A DNA stretch of 64,000 bases from Nocardia cyriacigeorgica (GTDB lineage Bacteria; Actinomycetota; Actinomycetes; Mycobacteriales; Mycobacteriaceae): assembly GCF_010868145.1 (NCBI RefSeq), contig NZ_JAAGUY010000013.1, positions 1 to 64,000 on the forward strand, written 5' to 3'. The notes below the pieces were generated by a model that searched no databases, was not told where the DNA came from, and was given only the letters and a program-made list of their open reading frames with translations. Each line of letters begins with the position of its first letter. The stretch's first letter is position 1. Position numbers and translations under genes: made by a program. Below are positions 33,427 through 43,407 of the stretch, piece by piece.

Positions 33427-34305
33427 TCAGTCGATACGGACCGAATTCAGCGTCACCGGCAGGATCGGCTTGCCGTCGCCGGGGCCGTTGGACTCGTCCT
33501 GACCGCCCTGGGCGATCTTGTCCAGCGTGGCGAGGCCGGTCTCGTCGATCGTGCCGAAGATGGTGTAGTTCGGCGGCAGCTGGGAATCGCCGTAGACCAG
33601 GAAGAACTGGCTGCCGTTGGTGCCGGGCCCGGCGTTGGCCATGGCGATGACACCGCGCTTGTAGGCGATGGGTTCCTGCAGGCCGGGATCGGTCGGCGCG
33701 TACTGGTCGGTGGGGTACTCGTTGTCGAACTGGTAGCCGGGGCCACCCATGCCGGTGCCGGTGGGATCACCACACTGCAGGACCTCGAGGCCGGGTCCCT
33801 GGGTGAGGCGATGGCAGCTGGTGCCGTCGAAGAAGCCCTGACCGGCCAGGCTGGCGAAACTGTTCACCGTGCACGGCGATTCGGCGTTGTTGAGAGTCAG
33901 GCCGATCGGGCCCTGGCTGGTGTCCACGCTGATGCTCAGGGTGGCGTTGTCGCCGGCGGTCTGAATGCCGTCCGTGCGCGGCTTCTCGGCCGGCTTGTCG
34001 GCCGGCTTGGGGCTGTCGGGGTACGCGCAGCCGACCGTCGCCGGCTTGGCCTGCGCCGACGGCGGCGGCGCGGCGATCGGGGTGCTCGACAGCGATGCGT
34101 CCGGCGTCTCGGAGGCGGTGTTCTCGCTGTCGTCACCACGGGTCAGGAAATACACACCGGTTACCGCAGCGACCGCGACGACGACGCCGAGCGCCGACAT
34201 GGCGATGGTGAGTTGCTTGCGCTTGCGCGCCCGCGCGGCCCGGTTGGCCAGCTGGCGCTCCAGCTTGCGTTTCGCTGCCGCTCGACGCTGTTCGTTGCTC
34301 GGCAC
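33427..34305 (-). CDS. ppiB: Membrane-anchored cyclophilin peptidyl-prolyl isomerase
   Basis: This encodes 292 residues from GTG 34305 (PSNEQRRAAAKRKLERQ), eight bases from GGGAGGA; the upstream GTG at 34311 is too close to it. This start matches mycobacterial PpiB. A basic N-terminus, one transmembrane helix (about 32-54) and a proline-rich linker lead to a cyclophilin domain (about 125-290) with CHRL, CGDPTGTGMGGPGY, GVIAMANAGPGTNGSQFF and FGTIDETGL. It speeds proline isomerisation in exported proteins. It is divergent from hisS, as in mycobacteria. Confidence 0.93.
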   Translation of the reverse strand: MPSNEQRRAAAKRKLERQLANRAARARKRKQLTIAMSALGVVVAVAAVTGVYFLTRGDDSENTASETPDASLSSTPIAAPPPSAQAKPATVGCAYPDSPKPADKPAEKPRTDGIQTAGDNATLSISVDTSQGPIGLTLNNAESPCTVNSFASLAGQGFFDGTSCHRLTQGPGLEVLQCGDPTGTGMGGPGYQFDNEYPTDQYAPTDPGLQEPIAYKRGVIAMANAGPGTNGSQFFLVYGDSQLPPNYTIFGTIDETGLATLDKIAQGGQDESNGPGDGKPILPVTLNSVRID

Positions 34306-34504
34306 TACCACGTTCCTCCCGTGCGGCGACCGGACTCGGGGGCCGGCCGTGCGCTGTTCTTCGCTATGGCTTTTCTTCACCACGAAGGTGTCGGTTTCGG
34401 CTAAGAGTGTGCCATCTCTTCCTGAGACCACCCGGCACTTGCCGCGACCGGCGCGGGATAACCGGTTGGACTCGAGGCCCGGTGGTGAGGGAAAATGGCC
34501 CATC

Positions 34505-35782
34505 GTGACCAAGACCAGCAGCTTCTCCGCCCCGAAGGGGGTACCGGATTACGTGCCACCCGGCTCGGCCGAGTTCGTCGCGGTGCGCGACGGACTGATC
34601 CGCGCCGCCCGACTCGCCGGGTACGGGCATATCGAGCTGCCGATCTTCGAGGACACCGAGCTGTTCGCGCGTGGCGTCGGCGAGTCGACGGACGTGGTGA
34701 GCAAGGAGATGTTCACCTTCTCCGACCGCAGTGATCGCAGTGTCACGCTGCGGCCCGAGGGCACCGCCGGTGTGATGCGGGCGGTCATCGAGCACGGGCT
34801 CGACCGCGGTCAGCTGCCGGTCAAACTGTGCTACTCCGGCCCGTTCTTCCGCTACGAGCGGCCGCAGGCCGGGCGCTACCGTCAGCTGCAGCAGGTGGGT
34901 ATCGAGGCCATCGGCGTGGATGATCCGGCACTGGATGCCGAGGTCATCGCCGTGGCAGACGCCGGCTTCCGCGGCCTCGGCCTCGACGGCTTCCGGCTCG
35001 AGATCACCTCCCTCGGAGATGACACCTGCCGCCCGCAGTACCGCGAGCTGCTACAGGATTTCCTGCTCGCGCTGCCGCTGGACGAGGACACCCGCCGCCG
35101 CGCCCAGATCAACCCGCTGCGAGTCCTCGACGACAAACGCCCACAGGTGCGTGAGATGACGGCCGACGCGCCGCTGATGATCGATCACCTGTCGGAGTCG
35201 GCGAAGACGCACTTCGAGCAGGTCCGCGGCCACCTCGACGCGTTAGGCGTGCCCTACGTGGTCAACCCACGAATGGTGCGCGGGCTGGACTACTACACCA
35301 AGACCACCTTCGAGTTCGTCCACGACGGCCTCGGGGCGCAGTCCGGTATCGGTGGCGGCGGCCGCTACGACGGCCTGATGGCCGAGCTGGGTGGTCAGGC
35401 GCTGTCGGGGATCGGCTTCGGCATCGGTGTCGACCGCACCGTGCTCGCACTGGCGGCCGAGGGCAAGACGGCGGGCGATCCGGCCCGCTGTGAGGTTTTC
35501 GGGGTGCCGCTGGGTGAGGCGGCGACACAGCGGATGGTGGTGCTGGCCGCGCAGATGCGGGCCGCCGGCGTGCGGGTCGACCTGGCCTACGGCGGGCGCG
35601 GGGTGAAGGGCGCGATGAAGGCGGCCGACCGTTCCGGCGCGAGGTTCACCCTCGTGCTCGGTGACCGCGATCTGGCCGAGAACACCATCGGGCTCAAGAA
35701 CATGAGCACCGGTGACCAGCGGCAGATCCCGTTGGGTGAGGTGGTCGGTGCGGTAACCGCCGCGCTGCACCGTCCGGAGTAG
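34505..35782 (+). CDS. hisS: Histidyl-tRNA synthetase
   Basis: This encodes 425 residues from GTG 34505. It is a class II aminoacyl-tRNA synthetase charging tRNA-His. Motif 2 (CYSGPFFRYERPQAGRYRQ), the histidine motif GLDYYTKTTFEF and motif 3 (GIGFGIGVDR) are present, followed by the anticodon-binding domain. The N-terminal APKGVPDYVPP is typical. The frame is open far upstream in the shadow of ppiB, which is not coding. Length is normal. Confidence 0.97.
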   Translation: MTKTSSFSAPKGVPDYVPPGSAEFVAVRDGLIRAARLAGYGHIELPIFEDTELFARGVGESTDVVSKEMFTFSDRSDRSVTLRPEGTAGVMRAVIEHGLDRGQLPVKLCYSGPFFRYERPQAGRYRQLQQVGIEAIGVDDPALDAEVIAVADAGFRGLGLDGFRLEITSLGDDTCRPQYRELLQDFLLALPLDEDTRRRAQINPLRVLDDKRPQVREMTADAPLMIDHLSESAKTHFEQVRGHLDALGVPYVVNPRMVRGLDYYTKTTFEFVHDGLGAQSGIGGGGRYDGLMAELGGQALSGIGFGIGVDRTVLALAAEGKTAGDPARCEVFGVPLGEAATQRMVVLAAQMRAAGVRVDLAYGGRGVKGAMKAADRSGARFTLVLGDRDLAENTIGLKNMSTGDQRQIPLGEVVGAVTAALHRPE

Positions 35783-35827
35783 TACCGTGCCCGGGGAACA
35801 TCCCGCCGTGAGGACGAATGCGTAGCC

Positions 35828-36478
35828 GTGACCGATGCAACGCCCGGATCGGGCGAACCTGATCCGCCGATCGGGCTCGACCTGGTCGCACCCGAGGTAT
35901 ACGCGCCGATGCTGCGCCGCCTCACCCTTGCCGCCATCGGCGTCGGCCTCGGCGCCGCGCTGCTGGCGGCGGTGTGGGTGAGCTGGCCGGTCGCCGTGCT
36001 CATCGGGCTGGTGGTCGGCGCACCCACCGTCGGCTATGCACTGGCTCTGCGGCGACGGCGGATGTGGCTGAGCGGGAACACTATTCACGCGCGCAGGCTG
36101 TTCGGCGAGCGCGTGGTCTCGCTGGCGGCGGCGACCGGTGTGGAGATGCTGGTCTATCCGGCCAGGTTGAGCCGGGTCGTGCTGCGGGTGACGGCGGGAC
36201 CCGATGTGCAGATCGTGCCGCTGGCGATGTACACCGATGCCGGGAGTGGGCGCGAACTGCATCTTCTCGGGCTGCGCAAACTGGCCGATGCACTCGCCAC
36301 CAGCCACCTCGCCGCCGCGGTCGCGGTTTCCGGCGTCCTGGTCCAGCAGCTGCGCGCCGAGGCGCGGGATGCGGGCCTGGGGGAGCGTCCGCTGTATCGG
36401 GCCGTCACCCTCGTTCGCGCCAAGGACTACGTCTCCCCGGTCGTGCTGACAGACAGCGAAGTAGCCGAACTGGCCTGA
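35828..36478 (+). CDS. Conserved actinobacterial two-helix membrane protein
   Basis: This encodes 216 residues from GTG 35828. Two adjacent hydrophobic helices (about 37-58 and 60-78) form a hairpin, followed by a domain with LSGNTIHARRLFGERVVSLAAATGVEM that resembles a small PH-like beta domain. It lies 45 nt after hisS and is probably co-transcribed with it. Function unknown. Confidence 0.75.
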   Translation: MTDATPGSGEPDPPIGLDLVAPEVYAPMLRRLTLAAIGVGLGAALLAAVWVSWPVAVLIGLVVGAPTVGYALALRRRRMWLSGNTIHARRLFGERVVSLAAATGVEMLVYPARLSRVVLRVTAGPDVQIVPLAMYTDAGSGRELHLLGLRKLADALATSHLAAAVAVSGVLVQQLRAEARDAGLGERPLYRAVTLVRAKDYVSPVVLTDSEVAELA

Positions 36479-36570
36479 GTGTCTGTTAGCTCACCGTCGG
36501 GCGAATCCGGCTGTGCGCCTGATTAGGGTGGAAAACGAAGATCATCCGGTCGACCGCCCGAGGAGTCGCT

Positions 36571-37575
36571 GTGAGCACTGCCGCCCGAACCGCGCCCGTG
36601 ACCGTCGCCGTGACCGGCGGTGCGGGACAGATCGCCTACGGATTGCTCTTCCGGATCGCCTCCGGCGCCATGCTGGGACCGGAGACGCCGATCCGGCTGC
36701 GGCTGCTCGAGATTCCCGCCGCGGTGGCCTCGCTCGAAGGTGTCGCGATGGAACTCGAGGACGGCGCGTTCCCACTGCTCGAATCGGTCGACATCAGCGA
36801 TGATCCCTGGGAAGGATTCGACGGTGCGAATATCGCACTGCTGGTCGGTGCGCGGCCGCGCACCGCGGGAATGGAGCGCTCGGATCTGCTGGCCGCCAAC
36901 GGCCCGATCTTCACCGATCAGGGCGCCGCGATCAATGCCAGCGCCGCCGATGACGTCAAGGTGCTCGTCGTGGGCAACCCGGCCAACACCAACGCCTACA
37001 TCGCCATGTCCAACGCCCCCGACGTGCCCGCCGAGCGGTTCACCGCGATGACCCGCCTCGACCACAATCGGGCCATCGCCCAGCTGGCGAAGAAGACCGG
37101 CGCCGCGGCCGCCGACATCGAGCGCGTCGCGATCTGGGGCAACCATTCGGCCACCCAGTACCCGGACATCACCCACGCCACCGTCGCCGGGCGACCGGCG
37201 CAGCAACGGGTGGATCAGGACTGGGTGCGGTCGGACTTCCTGCCGACGGTCCAGCAGCGCGGCACCGCCATCATCCAGGCCCGCGGCGCGTCCTCGGCGG
37301 CCAGCGCGGCGAGCGCGGCCATCGACCACATCCACGACTGGGTGCTCGGCACCTCGGGCGACTGGGTGTCGATGGCAGTACCGTCCGACGGCTCCTATGG
37401 CGTCCCGGAGGGCCTGATCAGCTCCTTCCCGGTGACGTGCGCCCACGGCGGATACGCGATCGTGCCCGGCCTGGAGATCGACGAGTTCTCCCGAGCACGG
37501 ATCGACGCCTCCGTCGCGGAACTCGACGCCGAGCGCACCGCGGTCATCGACCTCGGCTTCGCCAAACCGGCGTGA
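36571..37575 (+). CDS. mdh: Malate dehydrogenase (NAD)
   Basis: This encodes 334 residues from GTG 36571. It interconverts malate and oxaloacetate in the TCA cycle. The nucleotide-binding motif TGGAGQIAYGLLFRIASG (15-32), substrate-binding arginines in GARPRTAGMERSDLL, and MTRLDHNRA and WGNHSATQYPD with the catalytic histidine are all present. It belongs to the longer, cytosolic-type bacterial Mdh. It ends 18 nt from the convergent korB. Confidence 0.97.
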   Translation: MSTAARTAPVTVAVTGGAGQIAYGLLFRIASGAMLGPETPIRLRLLEIPAAVASLEGVAMELEDGAFPLLESVDISDDPWEGFDGANIALLVGARPRTAGMERSDLLAANGPIFTDQGAAINASAADDVKVLVVGNPANTNAYIAMSNAPDVPAERFTAMTRLDHNRAIAQLAKKTGAAAADIERVAIWGNHSATQYPDITHATVAGRPAQQRVDQDWVRSDFLPTVQQRGTAIIQARGASSAASAASAAIDHIHDWVLGTSGDWVSMAVPSDGSYGVPEGLISSFPVTCAHGGYAIVPGLEIDEFSRARIDASVAELDAERTAVIDLGFAKPA

Positions 37576-37593
37576 GTCTGCCGACGGTGCGGG

Positions 37594-38669
37594 TCAGCTG
37601 ACGGTCCAGGTTTCGGTGCCGGTCAGCAATTCCTGCAGTCCGGTGTGGCGCTCCTGTTTCGCGGCCGCGGTCTGGGCGCGGACCGCGTCGTCGTAGGTGG
37701 GGCGCGCGACATCGCGGAAGACGCCGGTCACGACGTGATCGAGATTCTGATCCGACAACCGCGACAGGGCGTAGGCGTACTCGGGCGCATCGGATTGCGC
37801 GTCGTGCACGATGATCTCGCTGTCGCCCACCTCGGAGGTACGGGCCACCGCGAGCGCGAAACCGTTCCGCACCACGGCGAACTCGCCGTCGGCGCCGAAC
37901 ACGATCGGCTGACCGTCGCGCAACGGGATCAGACGGGACTCGCTGTCGCCGCGGCGCAGCACGTCGAAGGATCCGTCGTTGAAGATCGGGCAGTCCTGCA
38001 ACACCTCGACGAACGAGGTGCCGCGATGCGCGGCCGCCGCCCGCAGCACCTCGGTGAGCCCGGCCCGATCGGAATCCAGTGCACGTGCGGCGAAGGTGGC
38101 CTCGGCGCCCAGCGCCACCGACAGGGTGTTGAACGGGTGATCCACCGAACCCATCGGCGTCGATTTGGTGACCTTGCCCGGCTCCGAGGTCGGTGAGTAC
38201 TGGCCCTTGGTCAGCCCGTAGATCCGGTTGTTGAACAGCAGGATGGTCATGTTGACGTTGCGGCGCAGCGCGTGGATGAGGTGATTGCCGCCGATGGACA
38301 GCGCGTCACCGTCACCGGTCACCACCCACACCGACAGATCGGGCCTTGTCACCGCCAATCCGGTGGCGAGGGCAGGGGCGCGGCCGTGGATGGAGTGGAT
38401 ACCGTAGGCGTCGAGGTAGTACGGGAAGCGGCTGGAGCAGCCGATCCCCGAGACGAACATCAGGTTCTCCTTGCGCAACCCGAGCTCGGCCAGGAAACCA
38501 CGCACGGTCGCGAGGATGACGTAGTCGCCGCACCCGGGGCACCAGCGCACCTCTTGATCCGAGGCGAAATCCTTGGCGCGCTGCGGAGCATCCGAGCGGG
38601 GGACCGTCGCGGTGCCCGAGGCGTCCGGCATGCCGAGGAAGGCTGTGAGGTCAGAGGTTTCGATGATGG

Positions 38670-38673
<4 letters not shown>
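37594..38673 (-). CDS. korB: 2-oxoacid:ferredoxin oxidoreductase beta subunit
   Basis: This encodes 359 residues from ATG 38673, overlapping korA by 4 nt. It binds thiamine diphosphate and an iron-sulfur cluster: WCPGCGDY (cysteine pair), GIGCSSRFPYY, GRAPALATGLA and the ThDP motif VTGDGDALSIGGNH with NNRIYGLTKGQ. With KorA it decarboxylates 2-oxoglutarate to succinyl-CoA, reducing ferredoxin, as an alternative to 2-oxoglutarate dehydrogenase. The same frame stays open inside korA, so a longer start is artefactual. Confidence 0.95.
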
Positions 38674-40637
<1,964 letters not shown>

Positions 40638-40780
40638 GTGCCTGCTTCACTTCCTGTCGAAGAGAGCTGCCCCTGGCCAACCTACTCCGCTCGGCGGGTG
40701 ACCTGCCCGGAAAGCGCGTGGATCGTGGGCGCGTCGCATCACTTCCAGGAGCCCGGCCGGGCTCGCTGCCCGCCCATCGA

Positions 40781-41797
40781 TCAGGCGAAGAGAGCCAACT
40801 GCGGGTCGACCGCCGCCGGAGCCTCCGACGCCGCCTCGGTCTGTTCAGGGGTGTCCCGCTGCAGCCGATGCCGCTCCAGGAGTGGGTCGATCCGCCCGCG
40901 TAACCAGCTCGAGTACTCGGGCGTGACGTAAGCACCGCGCCCGTAGAGCTGGCGGTAACGACGCAGCAGTGCGGGGTGTGTCTCGGCCAGCCAGCCGAGG
41001 AACCAGCCGCGGGTGCTGCCGCGCAGGTGCATGGGAAACGCGATCACGCTGCGCGCGCCCGCCTCGGCGATGGCCGCGAACAGCTCGTCGAGATGGCTGC
41101 TGCCGTCGGTGAGGTACGGAATCACCGGCGCCACCATCACATCGACCTCGAAACCGGCGTCGGCGAGCGCCCGCACCAGCTCCAGTCGGGCCTTCGGCGC
41201 CGGAGTGCCCGGCTCGACACTGCGATGCAGGTCGGGATCGAGCATCGCCAGCGAGACCCCGATATGCACCGGGATCTGGCGGGCGGCCAACGTGAGCAGC
41301 GGCAGGTCGCGACGCAGCAGCGTGCCCTTGGTGAGGATGGAGAACGGGGTTCCGGAATCGGTGAGTGCGCGAATGATGCCGGGCATCAGCCGGTATCGGC
41401 CCTCGGCGCGCTGATAGGGATCGGTATTCGTGCCGAGGGCAACGGTTTCGCGATGCCAGCTGCGACGCGCGAGTTCGCGCCGCAGCACCGCGGCGATATT
41501 GGTCTTCACCACGATCTGATTGTCGAAATCGGTTCCGGCATCCAGATCCAGGTACTCATGGGTGCCGCGGGCGAAGCAGTACCGGCACGCATGCGAACAC
41601 CCGCGCATCGGGTTGATCGTCCACCGGAACGGCAGGCCCGCACCCTCGGGCATCTTGTTCAACGCGCTCTTGCAGAGCACTTCGTGAAAGGTGATGCCGT
41701 CGAATTCGGGTGTCTGTACAGTTCGGACGAAACCCGCCCGGTCCAGGCCGGGCAGCGCGCCGTCGTCGGCGTCCAGGGTCTGGCTTTGCCACCGCAC
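40781..41797 (-). CDS. Rv2578c-family radical SAM protein
   Basis: This encodes 338 residues from GTG 41797. The radical SAM cluster motif is C67-x3-C71-x2-C74 in RGCSHACRYCF. ALGTNTDPYQRAEGRYRLMPG and ILTKGTLLRRDLPLL are strongly conserved with M. tuberculosis Rv2578c as I recall it. The group is related to the SplB-like DNA repair lyases, but the substrate is unknown. A LexA-type box lies 8 nt before the start codon, so induction by DNA damage is expected. The very short 5' region suggests a leaderless or nearly leaderless transcript. Confidence 0.93.
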   Translation of the reverse strand: MRWQSQTLDADDGALPGLDRAGFVRTVQTPEFDGITFHEVLCKSALNKMPEGAGLPFRWTINPMRGCSHACRYCFARGTHEYLDLDAGTDFDNQIVVKTNIAAVLRRELARRSWHRETVALGTNTDPYQRAEGRYRLMPGIIRALTDSGTPFSILTKGTLLRRDLPLLTLAARQIPVHIGVSLAMLDPDLHRSVEPGTPAPKARLELVRALADAGFEVDVMVAPVIPYLTDGSSHLDELFAAIAEAGARSVIAFPMHLRGSTRGWFLGWLAETHPALLRRYRQLYGRGAYVTPEYSSWLRGRIDPLLERHRLQRDTPEQTEAASEAPAAVDPQLALFA

Positions 41798-41805
41798 CCA
41801 GCTAG

Positions 41806-41821
41806 TCGAACATGTGTTCTA
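41806..41821 (-). promoter_or_regulatory. SOS box (LexA site) before the radical SAM gene
   Basis: TCGAACATGTGTTCTA matches the mycobacterial/actinobacterial SOS consensus TCGAAC-N4-GTTCGA at 11 of 12 fixed positions. It lies 8-24 nt upstream of the start codon on the minus strand, where LexA would cover the promoter. Confidence 0.8.
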
Positions 41822-41828
41822 GCAGGTG

Positions 41829-42833
41829 TCAAGCGATCTGTCGCGATTGCGGCGGTGTCGTTCCGGTCGGGTCGGCGAAGAAGGCGACCAGGTCGCGCAC
41901 GGTCTCCTCCAGCGGGCGTGGCCGGTAGCCGAGTTCACGAGTCGCCTTGCCGTGGTCGACGATCGGCGCCGACACCAGCGCGCCGATGGCGGCCTTGGAC
42001 ATGATATCGGTGCCGAGTCGCTTGCCGATCGGCTCGAGTACCGGCATGAGCCCGGAGATCACCTTGGGGGAGATGACGAACCGCGGGCCCTTCTTGCCGC
42101 TGAGCGTGGCCGCGGTGCGGCAGACATCGAGCATCGAGGTCATCTCGCCGCCCAGCAGGTAGTTCTCGCCGGTACGGCCCTTCTCGCCGGCCAGGATGAG
42201 TCCTTCGGCCACATCGCGGACGTCGACCAGGTCGAATCCGCCGCCGATCATCGCGGGAACTCGGCCGAGTGAGGCGTCGCGGAGGGTGCGGTTGATCCGG
42301 GAGAGCGGGGTGCTCAGATCCCGTGGACCGTACACGCCGGTCGGGTTGCACAGCACGGCGTCCAGGCCCTGCTCGATGACGGCGCGTAACTCGATCTCGC
42401 CCTGCCACTTGGAGCGGTCGTAGACCGGCAGCTCCGGATCGGTCGACCGGACCGAGGTCTCGTCGATGCTCCCGCCGCAGGTGTACTGGTCGAAGGCGTG
42501 GATGGAGCTGGCGTGCACCATCCGGCGCGCGCCTGTGGCAAGGGCGGCCTCGGCCACCACCCGCACACCCTTGGTGTTCACCCGCCAGGCCAGATCGTTC
42601 TTCTCGGCGAGGGTGATGACCGCGACCAGGTGGTAGACGATCTCGGCGCCGTCGAGAGCCGACCGCATCGATGCGGGATCGAGGACGTCGGCGGACACCC
42701 ATGTCACGCCAGCGGGCGCCGGTTGCTGCGGCACGACCCGGTCGATCGCCGTGATCTCGTATCCGCGATCGGCGAGCAGGGGGAGCAAATTCGTGCCAAG
42801 GTACCCGGCTGCGCCGGTCACTGCGACCTTCAT
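41829..42833 (-). CDS. NAD-dependent epimerase/dehydratase family protein
   Basis: This encodes 334 residues. It is an extended short-chain dehydrogenase: N-terminal Rossmann motif TGAAGYLGTNLL (6-17), HASSIHAFD for the serine, and YDRSKWQGE with catalytic Y and K. Substrate cannot be read from sequence. 3-beta-hydroxysteroid dehydrogenases belong to the same superfamily, and the KstR-type operator upstream makes a sterol-related role attractive. ATG 42833 has no Shine-Dalgarno, but a -10 box lies 7 nt before it, so the mRNA is probably leaderless. Confidence 0.88.
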   Translation of the reverse strand: MKVAVTGAAGYLGTNLLPLLADRGYEITAIDRVVPQQPAPAGVTWVSADVLDPASMRSALDGAEIVYHLVAVITLAEKNDLAWRVNTKGVRVVAEAALATGARRMVHASSIHAFDQYTCGGSIDETSVRSTDPELPVYDRSKWQGEIELRAVIEQGLDAVLCNPTGVYGPRDLSTPLSRINRTLRDASLGRVPAMIGGGFDLVDVRDVAEGLILAGEKGRTGENYLLGGEMTSMLDVCRTAATLSGKKGPRFVISPKVISGLMPVLEPIGKRLGTDIMSKAAIGALVSAPIVDHGKATRELGYRPRPLEETVRDLVAFFADPTGTTPPQSRQIA

Positions 42834-42842
42834 GGGAGAGAG

Positions 42843-42860
42843 AATATAGAACTTGTTCTA
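42843..42860 (-). promoter_or_regulatory. KstR-type operator on a leaderless promoter
   Basis: On the minus strand the palindrome TAGAACAAGTTCTA (42847-42860) fits the KstR motif TNNAACNNGTTNNA. It overlaps a -10 box TATATT (42843-42848), which ends 7 nt before the ATG of the epimerase gene. A repressor bound here would block RNA polymerase. Confidence 0.75.
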
Positions 42861-42997
42861 AATTGCAACACGTTCCAGTTTCGCCATGTGCGCGCGCGAG
42901 GGGTCGAGAGATGTCGGTGGCGTCGGCTATATTGGGCCGCAACCGAAGCGGCCGTGCTGTCGGGCGAACATGCGCTGTAGGGGCAGCCGAGCGGACG

Positions 42998-43033
42998 TTC
43001 GAGCAACGCGATGTTTTCGAGCAACGCGATGTT
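42998..43033 (+). repeat. Perfect 18-bp tandem duplication
   Basis: TTCGAGCAACGCGATGTT occurs twice head to tail (42998-43015 and 43016-43033), 45 nt before the EspC-like gene. It may be a recent slippage duplication or a doubled regulator site. Confidence 0.9.
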
Positions 43034-43077
43034 GACGACACTGATGGTGATGTTGATGAGGATTGGGGGGCAGCTCG

Positions 43078-43407
43078 ATGAGTGATGTCTCGGTGGAAAC
43101 CGAAGGGCTCCGGGCGTTCGGGGCGACGAATGCGGCGATCGCGGGCGATATCGCCGGGGCGGGAAATATGGACGTGGTCGCCAGCGTCTCCGCGATGACT
43201 CCGGTGTTCGGTCTCATCGGCGCCGACTATCTGCTGTCGTTCGCCGCCGCGCAGGTCTTGCAGGCGCGCGATATCAACGATTTGTCCGACAAGTACACGA
43301 AACTGTCGCAGGCCGCGTTCAGTTCGGCCGCCAACTACGACGTCACCGATCTCGGCAATGCCGGAGATCTGGGCAAGATCGCCGGTGAGATCGGTGGTGC
43401 ACTGTGA
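43078..43407 (+). CDS. EspC-like type VII secretion substrate
   Basis: This encodes 109 residues from ATG 43078 (GGGGGG 7 nt upstream). It is all-helical, about 100 residues, with no signal peptide, and with the pattern of the EspC/DUF2580 family (SVETEGLRAFGATNAAIAGDI, then a second helix ending YTKLSQAAFSSAANYDVTD). Such proteins are exported by ESX systems as pairs. The stop overlaps the next gene by 4 nt, supporting a partner. No ESX core genes are in the window. Confidence 0.8.
   Translation: MSDVSVETEGLRAFGATNAAIAGDIAGAGNMDVVASVSAMTPVFGLIGADYLLSFAAAQVLQARDINDLSDKYTKLSQAAFSSAANYDVTDLGNAGDLGKIAGEIGGAL

Noticed and set aside
33340..34404. Plus-strand frame of 354 codons opposite the cyclophilin gene
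   Set aside because: The minus strand carries a complete cyclophilin with terminator and Shine-Dalgarno.
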